This document shows, piece by piece, positions 18,121 to 26,959 of a stretch of DNA of 64,000 nt. The DNA is taken from NCBI GenBank assembly GCA_046295175.1, contig JBKBNY010000010.1, positions 186,001 to 250,000 of the forward strand, given 5' to 3'. Positions within the stretch are counted from its first letter, which is position 1. Every line of letters begins with the position of its first letter. The stretch is from JALOLV01 sp046295175. Lineage in GTDB: Bacteria > Bacteroidota > Bacteroidia > Cytophagales > Spirosomataceae. A program made the position numbers and the translations under genes. The notes beneath the pieces are model-generated. The model made no database searches, was not told the origin of the DNA, and worked only from the letters and a program-made list of their open reading frames with translations.

Positions 18121-19515
18121 TTACTCTTTCTTATCTTTATCTTTTTTATCGGTTTTCTTAACTATCAATTCTCCATCTTTCAATTTTTTAGAAACCGCAA
18201 TAAATGGCCCCGAAATAATCTCTTCGCCCTCATTTAAGCCAGAAATAACCTCAATTGTACCAGCCACTGTATCGGTAATACCCGTCTTGACTTCACGCAT
18301 TTTCGCTTTGCCTTTGTCGTTTACAAATACCACCTCTTTAGGTTTGTCTTTTTTGCTTGCTGTTTTCGGAGCATCGTCTTTTTTCTCTTCTGACGACTCG
18401 TCTCCTTCTTTTTTCTCAATCGAACCATCAGCAGCACGCGTTGTCACGGCAGCGATTGGCACCGAAAGCACACCTTTTTTCTTCTCGGTCACAATCTCAA
18501 CCGTAGCAGTCATACCCGGTTTAAACGGATACTTTTTACCAGCCTTACGGTCAATCAAATCATTGTACGAATCACGTAAAATACGAATACGCACTTCAAA
18601 CTCCGTCACGGCATCGGTCGATGTCGAAGCAGCCCCTAATGCCCCTCCTACTCCGTTGGCTGTGTTAGCAATTTCGGTTACAATACCTTTAAATTTCTTA
18701 CTTGTGGCGTTGTATGAGTCAACATCAATGATAACGGTATCGCCCATACTTACACGTACGATGTCGTTTTCGTTTACATTTACCCTAACCTCCATATTGT
18801 TGAGGTTGGCAATGCGAAGCATCTCAGTACCAGCCATTTGCGAAGTACCAACCACACGTTCGCCTAACTCAACTGCCAATTTCGACACGATTCCGCTCAT
18901 CGGAGCATAAACCGCTGTTTTACGTAAGTTCTCGGCAGCATCTTTTAGCCCTGCCTCGGCACTTTTGATGGCATACGCTCCTGCACTCACATTCGCTTTG
19001 GCAGCTTCGAGTTGTTGTTGAGCTACTTTGTAGTTTGTCTCGGCCAATTGATAATCGGCTTCTGACACTACTTTTTGGTCAAAAAGTTTTTTCTGACGTT
19101 CAAATTCTACTTTTGTACGTAGCAATTGAGCCTCCGACTGCGAAACTGATGCCTTAGCTTGCTCAGTATTGGCTTTGGCTTGGTCAACAGTCGCTCTGGC
19201 TCTATCCACAAACGAAACGTAGTTATCAGGGCGGATTTTGAGCAATAATTGCCCTGCACGAACCGAATCACCTTCTTTGACGTGCAATTCGATGATTTCA
19301 CCCGGTACATCAGGCGTGATTTTTACTTCTACTTCGGGCTGAATTTTACCCGATGCCGAAACTGTTTCGGTAATATCAGATTTAGTAACTTTAGCAAATT
19401 CAACTTCGGTAGTTTCGGGTTTACCAATCCAACCTGCCGATTTGGCTACAACCAAGAATATTGCAAATAGGGCTACAACGCCTCCAAGTATCCACCAAGT
19501 ACGATTTTTTTTCAT
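18121..19515 (-). CDS. Efflux periplasmic adaptor (HlyD/MacA family)
   Basis: 464 residues from the ATG at 19515 (MKKNRTWWILGG); an upstream in-frame ATG at 19581 would add 22 non-signal-like residues. One N-terminal membrane anchor is followed by the barrel-sandwich motif VPGEIIELHVKEGDSVRAGQLL, a helical hairpin with long Ala/Gln-rich coiled coil (about 100-190), then beta-barrel and membrane-proximal domains. A Lys/Glu-rich insertion (about 375-400) and a charged Lys-rich C-terminal tail are odd. It follows a TolC-type gene, but no pump gene is in this operon. MacA-like or RND-type adaptor are both possible. Confidence 0.87.
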   Translation of the reverse strand: MKKNRTWWILGGVVALFAIFLVVAKSAGWIGKPETTEVEFAKVTKSDITETVSASGKIQPEVEVKITPDVPGEIIELHVKEGDSVRAGQLLLKIRPDNYVSFVDRARATVDQAKANTEQAKASVSQSEAQLLRTKVEFERQKKLFDQKVVSEADYQLAETNYKVAQQQLEAAKANVSAGAYAIKSAEAGLKDAAENLRKTAVYAPMSGIVSKLAVELGERVVGTSQMAGTEMLRIANLNNMEVRVNVNENDIVRVSMGDTVIIDVDSYNATSKKFKGIVTEIANTANGVGGALGAASTSTDAVTEFEVRIRILRDSYNDLIDRKAGKKYPFKPGMTATVEIVTEKKKGVLSVPIAAVTTRAADGSIEKKEGDESSEEKKDDAPKTASKKDKPKEVVFVNDKGKAKMREVKTGITDTVAGTIEVISGLNEGEEIISGPFIAVSKKLKDGELIVKKTDKKDKDKKE

Positions 19516-19593
19516 AATATATTTTAGTAATATTAATTGCGAATGAGTGTATAGGTGAATGAATGCGAGAACCCCACTCATTCACGATTTTAT

Positions 19594-21039
19594 TTAAAGA
19601 GACAATGGTTTGTTCTGATAGAAATCAAGCACTTTGGTACGGAAAACGTAATCGTATTTTGCCAATACTAAGTTTGCTCTTGCTCTGTCGAGGTTCGTTT
19701 TTGCAATATTATAATCAAGCGTGTTGATAGAGCCAGCACCCAATCGAGCCTCGGCCGCACGGAAAGTCTCTTCTAATGCTCTAACCTGATTTTGAGTTGA
19801 TGTATATCTTTTGGCCGCATTACTCATGTTGATATACGCTTGGTCGATTGATTGACGAATCTGCAATTTGATATTATCGGCTTGTAGCTCTGTTTGTTTG
19901 TGCTGAATCTGGGCTCCTGCTAAACGAAATTTAGCATTATAACCGTTAAAAATCGGTACTTGAAGGCTTACACCAACATTAGTGTTCATGTTGCCCGTAA
20001 ACTGAGAAAAGTACGGAATTTTTTCACTAAGAGTTCCAGGTGTTTCGATTATAAGTGGGATTTTTTGTCCGTTAAAATCTACATTACCAAGGTTTCTTCT
20101 GTCTATTGTTCCACTCGCTACCATTCTCTCAGCAGCCGTGGTAGTGGTTGTATTCCAGCCCGCACTTGCCGATACCGTCGGCATTTTCAAGCCTTTGGCA
20201 ATATCTATACTTTTTTGTGCCATTTTAATACGGGTTTCAGCAGCTTGTACATCTGGCAAATAACCGATAGCTATCTCGTAAATCTGTTGTGCCGTCAGCG
20301 GATACGCCTGTACACTTGGGTCTGGAATCGGAATTCTGATTGGGTCAATGTTACGGTCGGCTGAGATATTCATTAACTGTTTTAAGGTCAATTTTGCCGA
20401 TTCTACGTTGTTCTGAGCATTTACCTCTTGCAATTCATCGTTTGCCAATTGTGCTTTAATATCATATAAATTGGTTTCGGGCAATGCTCCTGCTTTAACC
20501 AATTTGTCGCTTCGTTCCAATTGAATCTTTGTAACTTCAATCTGCTTTTGAGCAACTTCGAGTAAGTCTTGTTGAGTCAATACATTAATATATGCCACCG
20601 CAACTCTAAGCGAAATATCATTTTTGATTGCCTGTAAGTCGGAGTTAGCTGCATTGAGTGTTAGTTGTGTAAGCTCAATGTTATTACGAGTCTGGTAGCC
20701 ATCAAATAGCAGCAAACGACTTTGAATCCCGAATCCATTTGAGCCAACGGCATTCGTAATAATTTCGTTAGTAAATGGGTTGATGTTACGCCCCAAAAAG
20801 GCATTCAGGTTAGTTCCTCCGTTCACTGTCGGATACCGACGATATTTTGATTCGGCAACATCATTGATACCTCTATCAACTTGCAACTGGCTTTGGCGAA
20901 TCGAAATGTTGTTTTTGAGAGCCGTTTCGATACTCTCTTGCAGGCCAATTTTTTCGGAAGCCGAATTAACCGTAGTCTGAGCGATTGATTGGGTTGCCGC
21001 AAAGCAGGCACCAAATAGTAAAATTTTACCGAAATTCAT
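19594..21039 (-). CDS. TolC-family outer membrane efflux protein
   Basis: 481 residues with a signal peptide (LLFGACFAATQSIAQ). Two repeated halves carry the alpha-helical hairpins of TolC channels, for example SLRVAVAYINVLTQQDLLEVA and, near the C-terminus, RAEANLVLAKYDY-like helices. It spans the outer membrane and periplasm as the exit duct of a tripartite pump. The adaptor gene follows after 78 bp. The inner-membrane pump must be encoded elsewhere. Confidence 0.88.
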   Translation of the reverse strand: MNFGKILLFGACFAATQSIAQTTVNSASEKIGLQESIETALKNNISIRQSQLQVDRGINDVAESKYRRYPTVNGGTNLNAFLGRNINPFTNEIITNAVGSNGFGIQSRLLLFDGYQTRNNIELTQLTLNAANSDLQAIKNDISLRVAVAYINVLTQQDLLEVAQKQIEVTKIQLERSDKLVKAGALPETNLYDIKAQLANDELQEVNAQNNVESAKLTLKQLMNISADRNIDPIRIPIPDPSVQAYPLTAQQIYEIAIGYLPDVQAAETRIKMAQKSIDIAKGLKMPTVSASAGWNTTTTTAAERMVASGTIDRRNLGNVDFNGQKIPLIIETPGTLSEKIPYFSQFTGNMNTNVGVSLQVPIFNGYNAKFRLAGAQIQHKQTELQADNIKLQIRQSIDQAYINMSNAAKRYTSTQNQVRALEETFRAAEARLGAGSINTLDYNIAKTNLDRARANLVLAKYDYVFRTKVLDFYQNKPLSL

Positions 21040-21475
21040 AAAGTAATAGTTTTAGCTTTTTCAAAGAGGAATCCGCTTTAAAAGAAGTTACGGTTACAAT
21101 TCTACAAAAGAAAAAATAATGCCTTTTACAAAAATGGATAAACGGCATATATGCGTTTTGAGGCGTAAAAAATTGACATGGAGTAAGTCTTACTTCTGAT
21201 GAATGGTAAATTCTGGTTTGTAAATCACTCCTCTAAAACATCACGCCAAAGGAGGGATTCTACTGTTAAAATTTCCTAAAAAAATTAATTTTTCGTAATT
21301 TGTAATAACATTCTGCGTTATTGATTCAGAGTGAATTTGGAGTGATTTTTGCAATGAATTCCTCTATCCAAAACAATTATGAAAAGCCGTCGAAGCAACA
21401 ACACTCGACACTATTGCTTAATTTTTTACAACCCGAGCGAATTGGAACATCGTTCTACAAATCAGTTATTTTACC
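21040..21475. promoter_or_regulatory. Divergent control region between tolC-type gene and protease
   Basis: 436 bp holding both promoters. Candidate boxes are poor matches only: CAAAAGAA near 21105 for the minus gene, and TTG-N20-GATTTTTG near 21325-21355 for the plus gene. A 39-codon Arg-rich reading frame begins at 21379 and overlaps the protease start; I cannot say whether it is translated. Confidence 0.35.
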
Positions 21476-23590
21476 ATGAACCAACAGAGCAAGATTAGAA
21501 CTACATTTCTCGGACTCGCCATTGCGGTAGTCTTTATGAGTTTTACGCACGGAGATAATCCACCAAGCAAATTTGAGACAATCTTAAAGTCAGTCGGGAT
21601 AATGCTCGAACAAGGGCATTATAGCCCCAAACAAATCAACGATAACCTCTCAAAAGAAATCTTTGAAGAGTACATCAAGCGTCTCGACCCGAGCAAATGG
21701 ATTCTACTCGAAAAAGACATCAGCAAACTCCGTAAATTCGATACCGAAATCGACGACGAGATTCACGGTAAACCATTGGAGTTTTTCTACGCAGCCGAAG
21801 AAGTTTATAAAAAGCGTATCGAAGAAACCGAAGAAATCTACAAAAGTCTGATTGACAAACCAGTTGATTTTACGAAAGACGAATCGGTCGAAATGGATAA
21901 CGATAAAATGGCATTTGCCAGCAACGATAACGACCGTAAAGAACGTTGGCGTAAACATATCAAGTTCCGAATCCTCGAAAAATACGCTGACTTGCTCGAA
22001 CAACAAGAAAAAAATAAAGACAAAAAAGATTTTGTAGCTAAATCGAACGAAGCCTTGCAGGCCGAAGCTCGTGCCGCTGTCAAGAAAAACCTCGACCGTT
22101 ATTTTGAGCGTTTGCGTACCAAATTCGACGAAAACCAACGTTTTAGCGTTTATGTCAATTCATTGACCAATCTGATGGACCCTCATACCGACTTCTTTCC
22201 ACCCGTCGAAAAACGTTCTTTTGATGAGCGTCTAAGCGGTCGTTTTTACGGAATCGGTGCTTTGTTGAGCTATGAAAACGATAAAGTTCGCATCAAAAGC
22301 GTAACGGCTGGTGGCCCTGCTTGGAAATCGGGCGAGATTAAAGAAGGCGACTACATCGTAAAGGTAGCTCAAGGAGATGGCGAAGCAGAAGACATTGTAG
22401 GATACTCAACCGATGAAGCCGTCAAATTGATTCGCGGAGCAGAAGGTTCAAATGTCAGAATCTGGGTCGAAAAACCAGACGGAACTGTAAAGATGGTTTC
22501 TTTGATTCGCCAAGAACTTAAATTAGATGAGACTTTTGCACGGAGCGTCATCATCAATGGTAAACACAAAATCGGTGTAATTGACCTTCCGAGTTTCTAT
22601 GCCGACTTCCAGCGTCCGACAGCCGCTCGTTGTTCAAAAGACGTTGCTAAAGAAGTCGAAAAGCTCAAAGCCGAAGGCGTAGATGCCATCGTGATGGATA
22701 TTCGGGGCAATGGTGGCGGTAGCCTCAACGAAGTTGTCAATATGGTTGGTTTATTCATCAAAACAGGCCCCGTAGTACAAGTACGTGATAGAGCTGGACG
22801 TTCGTCGGCAATGGGCGATAACGACCCAAGTGTACTCTACGATGGACCATTGGCAGTTCTGGTAGATGAACGTAGTGCATCAGCCTCAGAAATCTTTGCA
22901 GCGGCCATCCAAGACCACAAGCGTGGTGTGGTAATTGGCTCTACCAACACTTTTGGTAAAGGTACGGTTCAGCGAGCGTTCCCTATCGGTGGCAATGGCA
23001 ATGGTTCTGGAGCGGGCGATTTAGGCTCGGTACACCTTACTTTACAAAAATATTACAGAATCAATGGTGGGTCGGTACAGCTCAAAGGTGTTACCCCAGA
23101 TATTGTTCTTTCAGGATTATACGAAAACTATAAATTCCAAGAAAAAGATTCTCCATCAGCCTTGCCGTGGGACGAAATTCAGAAATCGCCTTATGTAACC
23201 TGGGATAACCAAGCCGATTTATCATTACTCAAGCAAAAAACCACCGAACGCCTCAGCCAAGACAATGTTTTTGTCAAAATCAAAGATAAAACAACATGGC
23301 AAGCCGAAAACCGCAAAATGGCTCGTTCGTTGCAGTTAGATAAATACAAATCGCAAGTCAAAGAAATCCGTGATGTATCAAAGCAGGTTTCGGATTTGGT
23401 AAAACTCAAAAATGATTTGGCAGTTGCAAACCTCAAAATTGATTTAGAGTCTATCAACAGCGATTCGTTGAGAAAAGAACGCAACAAGTTTTGGGTAGAT
23501 TACCTCAAAAAAGATATTTACATGAGCGAAACCCTCAACATCGTCAATGATATGATTGAGCAAAAAGGCATGGCAATGAAGAAGGATTAA
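21476..23590 (+). CDS. prc: Tail-specific (carboxy-terminal processing) protease, S41
   Basis: 704 residues, long-form Prc. Signal peptide/anchor about 1-25; an N-terminal helical domain follows; a PDZ domain (about 245-335) contains GIGALLSYENDKVRI; the S41 core has MDIRGNGGGSLNE, the nucleophile Ser in DERSASASEIF (about 467-471) and the catalytic Lys in FGKGTVQ. A C-terminal DUF3340-type helical domain is present. It acts in the periplasm on C-termini of misassembled or signal-bearing proteins. It is alone between two intergenic regions and ends in a strong terminator. Confidence 0.93.
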   Translation: MNQQSKIRTTFLGLAIAVVFMSFTHGDNPPSKFETILKSVGIMLEQGHYSPKQINDNLSKEIFEEYIKRLDPSKWILLEKDISKLRKFDTEIDDEIHGKPLEFFYAAEEVYKKRIEETEEIYKSLIDKPVDFTKDESVEMDNDKMAFASNDNDRKERWRKHIKFRILEKYADLLEQQEKNKDKKDFVAKSNEALQAEARAAVKKNLDRYFERLRTKFDENQRFSVYVNSLTNLMDPHTDFFPPVEKRSFDERLSGRFYGIGALLSYENDKVRIKSVTAGGPAWKSGEIKEGDYIVKVAQGDGEAEDIVGYSTDEAVKLIRGAEGSNVRIWVEKPDGTVKMVSLIRQELKLDETFARSVIINGKHKIGVIDLPSFYADFQRPTAARCSKDVAKEVEKLKAEGVDAIVMDIRGNGGGSLNEVVNMVGLFIKTGPVVQVRDRAGRSSAMGDNDPSVLYDGPLAVLVDERSASASEIFAAAIQDHKRGVVIGSTNTFGKGTVQRAFPIGGNGNGSGAGDLGSVHLTLQKYYRINGGSVQLKGVTPDIVLSGLYENYKFQEKDSPSALPWDEIQKSPYVTWDNQADLSLLKQKTTERLSQDNVFVKIKDKTTWQAENRKMARSLQLDKYKSQVKEIRDVSKQVSDLVKLKNDLAVANLKIDLESINSDSLRKERNKFWVDYLKKDIYMSETLNIVNDMIEQKGMAMKKD

Positions 23591-23615
23591 TTGCAGCATT
23601 TATATATTCAATATC

Positions 23616-23651
23616 AAAAAGGATTTGCAAAATAATTTGCAAATCCTTTTT
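23616..23651 (+). terminator. Terminator of prc
   Basis: The perfect 16-bp arms AAAAAGGATTTGCAAA and TTTGCAAATCCTTTTT enclose a 4-base loop; it works in either direction. Confidence 0.9.
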
Positions 23652-23674
23652 TGTTTGCTTGCTCACCAGAGGGC

Positions 23675-23706
23675 AAAAAAAAAGCCGCCAAATCAGGCGA
23701 CCTTTT
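23675..23706 (-). terminator. Terminator of rplS
   Basis: Read on the minus strand: GTCGCC, loop TGATTT, GGCGGC, then nine T. One pair is G-T. Confidence 0.75.
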
Positions 23707-23743
23707 CCCACACAAAATTATGAAAAAGCTATTACTTAAAATT

Positions 23744-24094
23744 TTACTTCAATTCTTTGATACGTGCAGCTTTTCCTTGCTTGCCACGTAGGTAGTACAA
23801 TCTTGCTCTACGAACCTTACCACGGCGTACTAATTCGATTTTATCAACACTTGGTGAAAGGATTGGGAAGATACGCTCAACACCTACACCATTTGATACT
23901 TTACGTACTGTGAATGTTTCTCCGTTTGTACCAGAGTTACGACGTTGGATTACAGTCCCTGTAAAAACCTGAATACGTTCTTTAGTTCCTTCAACAATCT
24001 TAACGTGTACATTCACTGTATCACCTGCCTTGAATTCTGGAAGGCTATCACGTTTGCCTGCGAATTCTGACTCTACTAATTTAATTAAGTCCAT
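23744..24094 (-). CDS. rplS: 50S ribosomal protein L19
   Basis: 116 residues, normal length. The family pattern is complete: FKAGDTVNVHVKIVEG, RIQVFTGTVIQRR, GVERIFPILSP and RRGKVRRARLYYLRG. It sits at the interface of the two ribosomal subunits. It is transcribed alone, with its own promoter, leader hairpin and terminator, separately from trmD/rpsP, which often accompany it in other phyla. Confidence 0.97.
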   Translation of the reverse strand: MDLIKLVESEFAGKRDSLPEFKAGDTVNVHVKIVEGTKERIQVFTGTVIQRRNSGTNGETFTVRKVSNGVGVERIFPILSPSVDKIELVRRGKVRRARLYYLRGKQGKAARIKELK

Positions 24095-24186
24095 TGTCTT
24101 GTGCTATTTGCTTGATTTTCAATCTTTTACAAATTTCGCAAAGCGGCTGTATATAGGCATATTACAGCATTTATCGAAATAGGTTG

Positions 24187-24220
24187 CAAAGATAACCATT
24201 TTTGCTCAAAACTTTACAAA
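24187..24220 (-). promoter_or_regulatory. rplS promoter
   Basis: On the minus strand TTTG (24217-24220), 22 bp, TATCTTTG (24187-24194) fits the Bacteroidota TTTG / TAnnTTTG promoter with a slightly long spacer. The leader, about 85 bases, holds a GCTGTA/TACAGC hairpin at 24146-24168. The remaining part of 24221-24357 shows nothing I can name. Confidence 0.55.
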
Positions 24221-24357
24221 GAACTTGCTTTTTTTTTGGGCGAGTATTCTTCTCCTGAATTCTTGAACAAATAAATAACTTTTTTTAATATAATCAAATT
24301 TTAGACCAAAAAAATCTACGAAGTAACGAACGAATCCTAAAAATATTTTACGATTAA

Positions 24358-24389
24358 ACAAAAAGCCCCACAAATTCTTGCGGGGCTTT
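24358..24389 (-). terminator. Terminator of the ribosomal operon
   Basis: AAAGCCCC and GGGGCTTT pair around a 12-base loop, with a T-run on the minus strand. It lies about 20 bp after the rplQ stop. Confidence 0.9.
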
Positions 24390-24411
24390 CTGATATAATC
24401 CGAAGTACAGA

Positions 24412-25005
24412 TTAAGCTTGTGCTGCTTTTTCTTCTCCCTCTTGTGCTGGAGCTTCTTCTGTAGCTTCTGCAACTGGTGCTTCTTCTACAACTTCAGCCA
24501 CTGTTTCTTCTACTACTGGTGCAGCTACCGTCTCTACAACCTCAGCTGTTGTACCAGCTTCGTTAGTAGTTTCGCCACCTTTTTTGCCACCACGACGGCT
24601 ACGGCGTGTCTTACCAGCTTTTTCTTCTGTTGTGGCAGTCAAGTTTTCGTTGTAATCTACCAATTCAATCAACGCTACTTCGGCGTTATCACCTTGACGA
24701 TTACCCAATTTGATGATACGAGTATAACCACCATTACGGTTTGCTACTTTCTCTGCAACCTCACCAAACAAAGTTTTGATAGATTCTTTATCTTGAAGAT
24801 AAGAGAATACCGTACGACGTGAGTGTGTTGTATCGTTCTTTGCTTTTGTAATCAAAGGCTCAACAAACATTCTCAATTCTTTAGCTTTAGCCAAAGTTGT
24901 TTCGATACGCTTATGCTCGATGAGAGAGATAGCTAAGTTTTTCAACAAAGCGTTTCTGTGCGAGGTAGTTCTACCTAAGTGGTTGTCTTTTTTTCCGTGT
25001 CTCAT
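24412..25005 (-). CDS. rplQ: 50S ribosomal protein L17 with acidic tail
   Basis: 197 residues. The first about 118 are ordinary L17 (MRHGKKDNHLGRTTSHRNAL). A basic stretch KAGKTRRSRRGGKKGG follows, then about 60 residues of Ala/Glu/Val repeats (EEAPVAEATEEAPAQEGEE). The family is normally about 115-130 residues, so the tail is an extension. It is the last gene of the operon, separated from rpoA by a terminator-like hairpin. Confidence 0.95.
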   Translation of the reverse strand: MRHGKKDNHLGRTTSHRNALLKNLAISLIEHKRIETTLAKAKELRMFVEPLITKAKNDTTHSRRTVFSYLQDKESIKTLFGEVAEKVANRNGGYTRIIKLGNRQGDNAEVALIELVDYNENLTATTEEKAGKTRRSRRGGKKGGETTNEAGTTAEVVETVAAPVVEETVAEVVEEAPVAEATEEAPAQEGEEKAAQA

Positions 25006-25118
25006 TGCTCGGTTTTCGTAAGTAACGGTAAGAATTGCTTACGCAGTCTGGGCTATTCCACCTATTACGATTGTTAATTAATTTAATCTCGAATACTGCG
25101 AAATTCGATATAAAAGAA

Positions 25119-25148
25119 TAAGCCCTCCCCTTTAGCGAGGAGGGCTTA
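25119..25148 (-). terminator. Hairpin between rpoA and rplQ
   Basis: TAAGCCCTCC and GGAGGGCTTA, perfect 10-bp arms around a 10-base loop, start 3 bp after the rpoA stop. On the minus strand a TTCTTTTA run follows. It should lower rplQ transcription relative to rpoA or stabilise the upstream 3' end. Confidence 0.7.
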
Positions 25149-25151
25149 AAA

Positions 25152-26141
25152 TCAATCTTCGTCTAATTTATATTTGTTGACATCCATACCGAAATGTAGG
25201 CTCTTCTCAGCAACAAGTTGCTCAAGCTCTGTCAACGATTTCTTACCGAAGTTTCTGAACTTCATCATATCAGCTACTTCTAATCTTACAAGGTCTCCCA
25301 ATGTACGAATATCTGCTGATTTCAAACAGTTGTAAGCACGAACCGATAGGTCAAGGTCTTGCAACGAAGTCTTCAATAGCTTACGCATGTGTAAGAATTC
25401 TTCGTCAACCATGTTATCTTCTTCATCCTTCTTAGTATCGAATACCATATTTTCATCGGTAAACTTCAAGAAGTGTTGAATCAAGATATGTGCCGACTCC
25501 TGCAAGGCTCTCTCTGGGTGAATCGAGCCATCAGTTTTGATTTCGAGCAATAATTTTTCGTAGTCAGTTCTTTGCTCAACGCGGGTATTTTCGATGCTAT
25601 ACTTCACATTTTTGATTGGAGTATAAACCGAATCTACACCGATAAAGCCGATTGGTAAATCGTTTGATTTATGTTCTTCTGCCGGAACATATCCACGACC
25701 TTTATCTACGATGATTTCAAACTCCAATTCTTTAGTATCATCCAAACGAGCGATTACTAAATCTGGGTTCAAAATCTGGAAACTCTGAGTAAATTTGGCA
25801 ATATCGCCTGCAGTCAATACCGACTGATTTTTTACTCTTACAGTTATTTTATTATCTACGTAATCAGATACCTTTTTAAAGCGAACCATCTTGAGGTTTA
25901 AGATGATTTCGGTAACATCATCAACCACCCCCTCGATGCTCGAAAACTCGTGCAATACTCCTGGAAAACGTACCGCTGTAATCGCGTAACCTTCGAGCGA
26001 TGACAACAAGATACGTCTTAGAGCATTACCTATCGTAACGCCATAGCCTCTTTCGAGCGGCTTAAACTCAAAGAAACCATGGAAGTCGTCTGCCTTTTCC
26101 ATGACGACCTTATCAGGCATTTGGAATGCTAAAATTGACAT
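25152..26141 (-). CDS. rpoA: DNA-directed RNA polymerase alpha subunit
   Basis: 329 residues. The N-terminal dimerisation domain (about 1-235) has EPLERGYGVTIGNALRRILLSSL; an acidic linker follows; the C-terminal DNA/activator-binding domain (about 250-320) has YNCLKSADIRTLGDLV and RNFGKKSLTELE. The position after rpsD is the usual one. Confidence 0.98.
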   Translation of the reverse strand: MSILAFQMPDKVVMEKADDFHGFFEFKPLERGYGVTIGNALRRILLSSLEGYAITAVRFPGVLHEFSSIEGVVDDVTEIILNLKMVRFKKVSDYVDNKITVRVKNQSVLTAGDIAKFTQSFQILNPDLVIARLDDTKELEFEIIVDKGRGYVPAEEHKSNDLPIGFIGVDSVYTPIKNVKYSIENTRVEQRTDYEKLLLEIKTDGSIHPERALQESAHILIQHFLKFTDENMVFDTKKDEEDNMVDEEFLHMRKLLKTSLQDLDLSVRAYNCLKSADIRTLGDLVRLEVADMMKFRNFGKKSLTELEQLVAEKSLHFGMDVNKYKLDED

Positions 26142-26200
26142 ATTGTTGAAGTGAATGTTTTCGTGAACGAAAAACTATGGGAACTCTTATGCAAAAAAAT

Positions 26201-26241
26201 GCAGTTATGCCACCACCGTTTTTCGGTGATGGCATCACTGC
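26201..26241 (-). other. Long hairpin between rpsD and rpoA
   Basis: The 18-bp arms GCAGTTATGCCACCACCG and CGGTGATGGCATCACTGC pair at 16 positions around five T residues. No T-run follows, so it is more likely an RNA-stability or protein-binding site than a terminator; S4 repression of rpsD/rpoA is a possible use. Confidence 0.6.
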
Positions 26242-26252
26242 GAAGATATATT

Positions 26253-26858
26253 TTACTTGTTATACAACTCGACGATTGCTTGGTCGTTGAAGTTTTCTGG
26301 TACTTGGTCTCTTTCTGGGAAAGAAATAAATTTACCAACTTTCAACGTCTCATCCCACTCCAACCAGTTGAATTTTTTAACACGATTAACTTTTAAGCTC
26401 TCTGTGATTGCAACTAAAGCTTTTGATTTTTCACGAACACCTACCAATTGGCCAGGTTTCAAAATCATTGAAGGTACGTTCAATACTTCACCATCAACAG
26501 TGATGTGTTTGTGAGTAACCAACTGGCGTGCAGCACGACGAGTTGGAGCGATACCTAAACGATAAACTGTATTATCTAAACGTGCTTCGCACAATTTGAT
26601 AAGGTTATCACCAGTACGGCCTTCTTTAACCGATGCTAAGTGGAAAACACGAGCGAACTGACGTTCTAATATACCGTATGTATATTTAACTTTCTGTTTC
26701 TCTAATAATTGCTGACCGTATTCAGATTTTTTACCACGACGACCTTTGCCGTGCTGACCCGGAGCGTAATTTTTCTTAGCGAGTGCCTTGTTATTACCCA
26801 TAACTGGCTCGCCAAATTTTCTTGAAATTCTAACTTTTGGACCTGTGTATCTTGCCAT
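26253..26858 (-). CDS. rpsD: 30S ribosomal protein S4
   Basis: 201 residues. MARYTGPKVRISRKFGEP at the start and an S4 RNA-binding domain (RLDNTVYRLGIAPTRRAARQLVTHKHI, about 95-155). No N-terminal zinc Cys set, so it is the Cys-free form. S4 starts 30S assembly and represses its own operon in other bacteria. Confidence 0.97.
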   Translation of the reverse strand: MARYTGPKVRISRKFGEPVMGNNKALAKKNYAPGQHGKGRRGKKSEYGQQLLEKQKVKYTYGILERQFARVFHLASVKEGRTGDNLIKLCEARLDNTVYRLGIAPTRRAARQLVTHKHITVDGEVLNVPSMILKPGQLVGVREKSKALVAITESLKVNRVKKFNWLEWDETLKVGKFISFPERDQVPENFNDQAIVELYNK

Positions 26859-26928
26859 TTTATTATTTTTTATTAGATAAAGGATTGAGTAGCCCCAATG
26901 TCCAAACTATCAATGTACTTTATCTTTT

Positions 26929-26940
26929 GCTCAATTGAGC
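26929..26940. other. 12-bp palindrome upstream of rpsD
   Basis: GCTCAATTGAGC is a perfect palindrome in the rpsK-rpsD spacer. The same spacer has GATAAAG / CTTTATC flanking about 40 bases. Confidence 0.45.
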
Positions 26941-26959
26941 GATATTGAAAATTCGATTA

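Noticed and set aside
21379..21498. 39-codon Arg-rich reading frame overlapping the protease start
   Set aside because: Short, no supporting box at a fitting distance and no family; could be a leader peptide but equally chance.
21704..22138. 144-codon Phe-rich minus-strand frame
   Set aside because: Antisense shadow of the Lys/Glu-rich part of the tail-specific protease.
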